NCBI GenBank assembly: GCA_028290925.1
Contig: JAQGIX010000286.1
Coordinates: 1 to 6,041 of the forward strand
Length of the DNA stretch: 6,041 bases
From: Phenylobacterium sp.
GTDB lineage: Bacteria; Pseudomonadota; Alphaproteobacteria; Caulobacterales; Caulobacteraceae
Direction: 5' to 3'
Part shown: positions 5,962 to 6,041 of the stretch, piece by piece
Layout of the letters: each line of letters opens with the position of its first letter
How positions within the stretch are numbered: the first letter of the stretch is position 1
Notes under the pieces: model-generated
What the model was told of the DNA's origin: nothing
The model's database searches: none
What the model saw: only the letters and a program-made list of their open reading frames with translations
Made by a program: the position numbers and the translations under genes

Positions 5962-6041
5962 ATGATCATCCGCGCCCTCGCCCTCACAGCCGCCCTCGCC
6001 CTGGCCGCGCCGGCCGCGGCCGCCACCAGGCCCGCCGCCCA
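5962..6041 (+). CDS. Start of an exported protein, cut by the window edge
   Basis: Twenty-six complete codons are visible: MIIRALALTA, then an Ala/Leu-rich hydrophobic run ending AAPAAAA, then TRPAA. This is a typical signal peptide with one Arg, a short hydrophobic core and an Ala-x-Ala cut around residues 18-21. The mature protein lies outside the window, so no function can be given. There is no clear Shine-Dalgarno site before the ATG. GCTAGC (5948-5953) lies ten bases upstream and could be a -10 box of a leaderless or very short-leader transcript. The gene is divergent from the Cys-repeat gene across a 219-base gap. Confidence 0.6.
   Translation, partial: MIIRALALTAALALAAPAAAATRPAA

Overview
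The window is very GC-rich (mostly G or C at third codon positions). The coding style, the secreted proteins with Ala-rich leaders and the promoter-like elements resembling the alphaproteobacterial TTGAC/GCTA pattern suggest an alphaproteobacterium, most likely of the Caulobacter/Phenylobacterium type. This is an impression from composition and motif style, not a phylogenetic result. I see no mobile element, CRISPR array, tRNA or rRNA.

Layout: positions 1-285 hold no convincing gene. They carry two adjacent GC-rich hairpins and a short GAC microsatellite. A YceI-family periplasmic protein gene (286-897, minus) is transcribed leftwards. Divergent from it, across a 134-base promoter region, is a two-gene operon on the plus strand: a feruloyl-CoA-synthase-like acyl/aryl-CoA ligase (1032-2813), then a thiamine-diphosphate (ThDP) enzyme annotated in related genomes as 'acetolactate synthase large subunit-like' (2810-4351). 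The two genes overlap by ATGA. A strong hairpin (4365-4390) ends this operon and, with a T tract on the minus strand, also ends the convergent gene. That gene (4417-5742, minus) encodes an exported protein built of five repeats with four cysteines each. At the right edge another gene starts on the plus strand (5962 onward). Only its signal peptide is visible.

How the genes may work together: the ligase/ThDP pair is probably one metabolic unit, because it is translationally coupled. The ligase should make a CoA thioester of an aromatic or other carboxylic acid. The ThDP enzyme should cleave or form a C-C bond next to a carbonyl. The usual partners of feruloyl-CoA synthase (enoyl-CoA hydratase/lyase, vanillin dehydrogenase) are not in the window, so the substrate is open. 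The YceI and Cys-rich proteins are both predicted to be exported, but nothing ties them to the operon beyond position.

The most unusual item is the five-repeat, 20-cysteine exported protein, which I cannot assign to a known family. Second is the ligase/ThDP pairing, whose pathway I cannot name.
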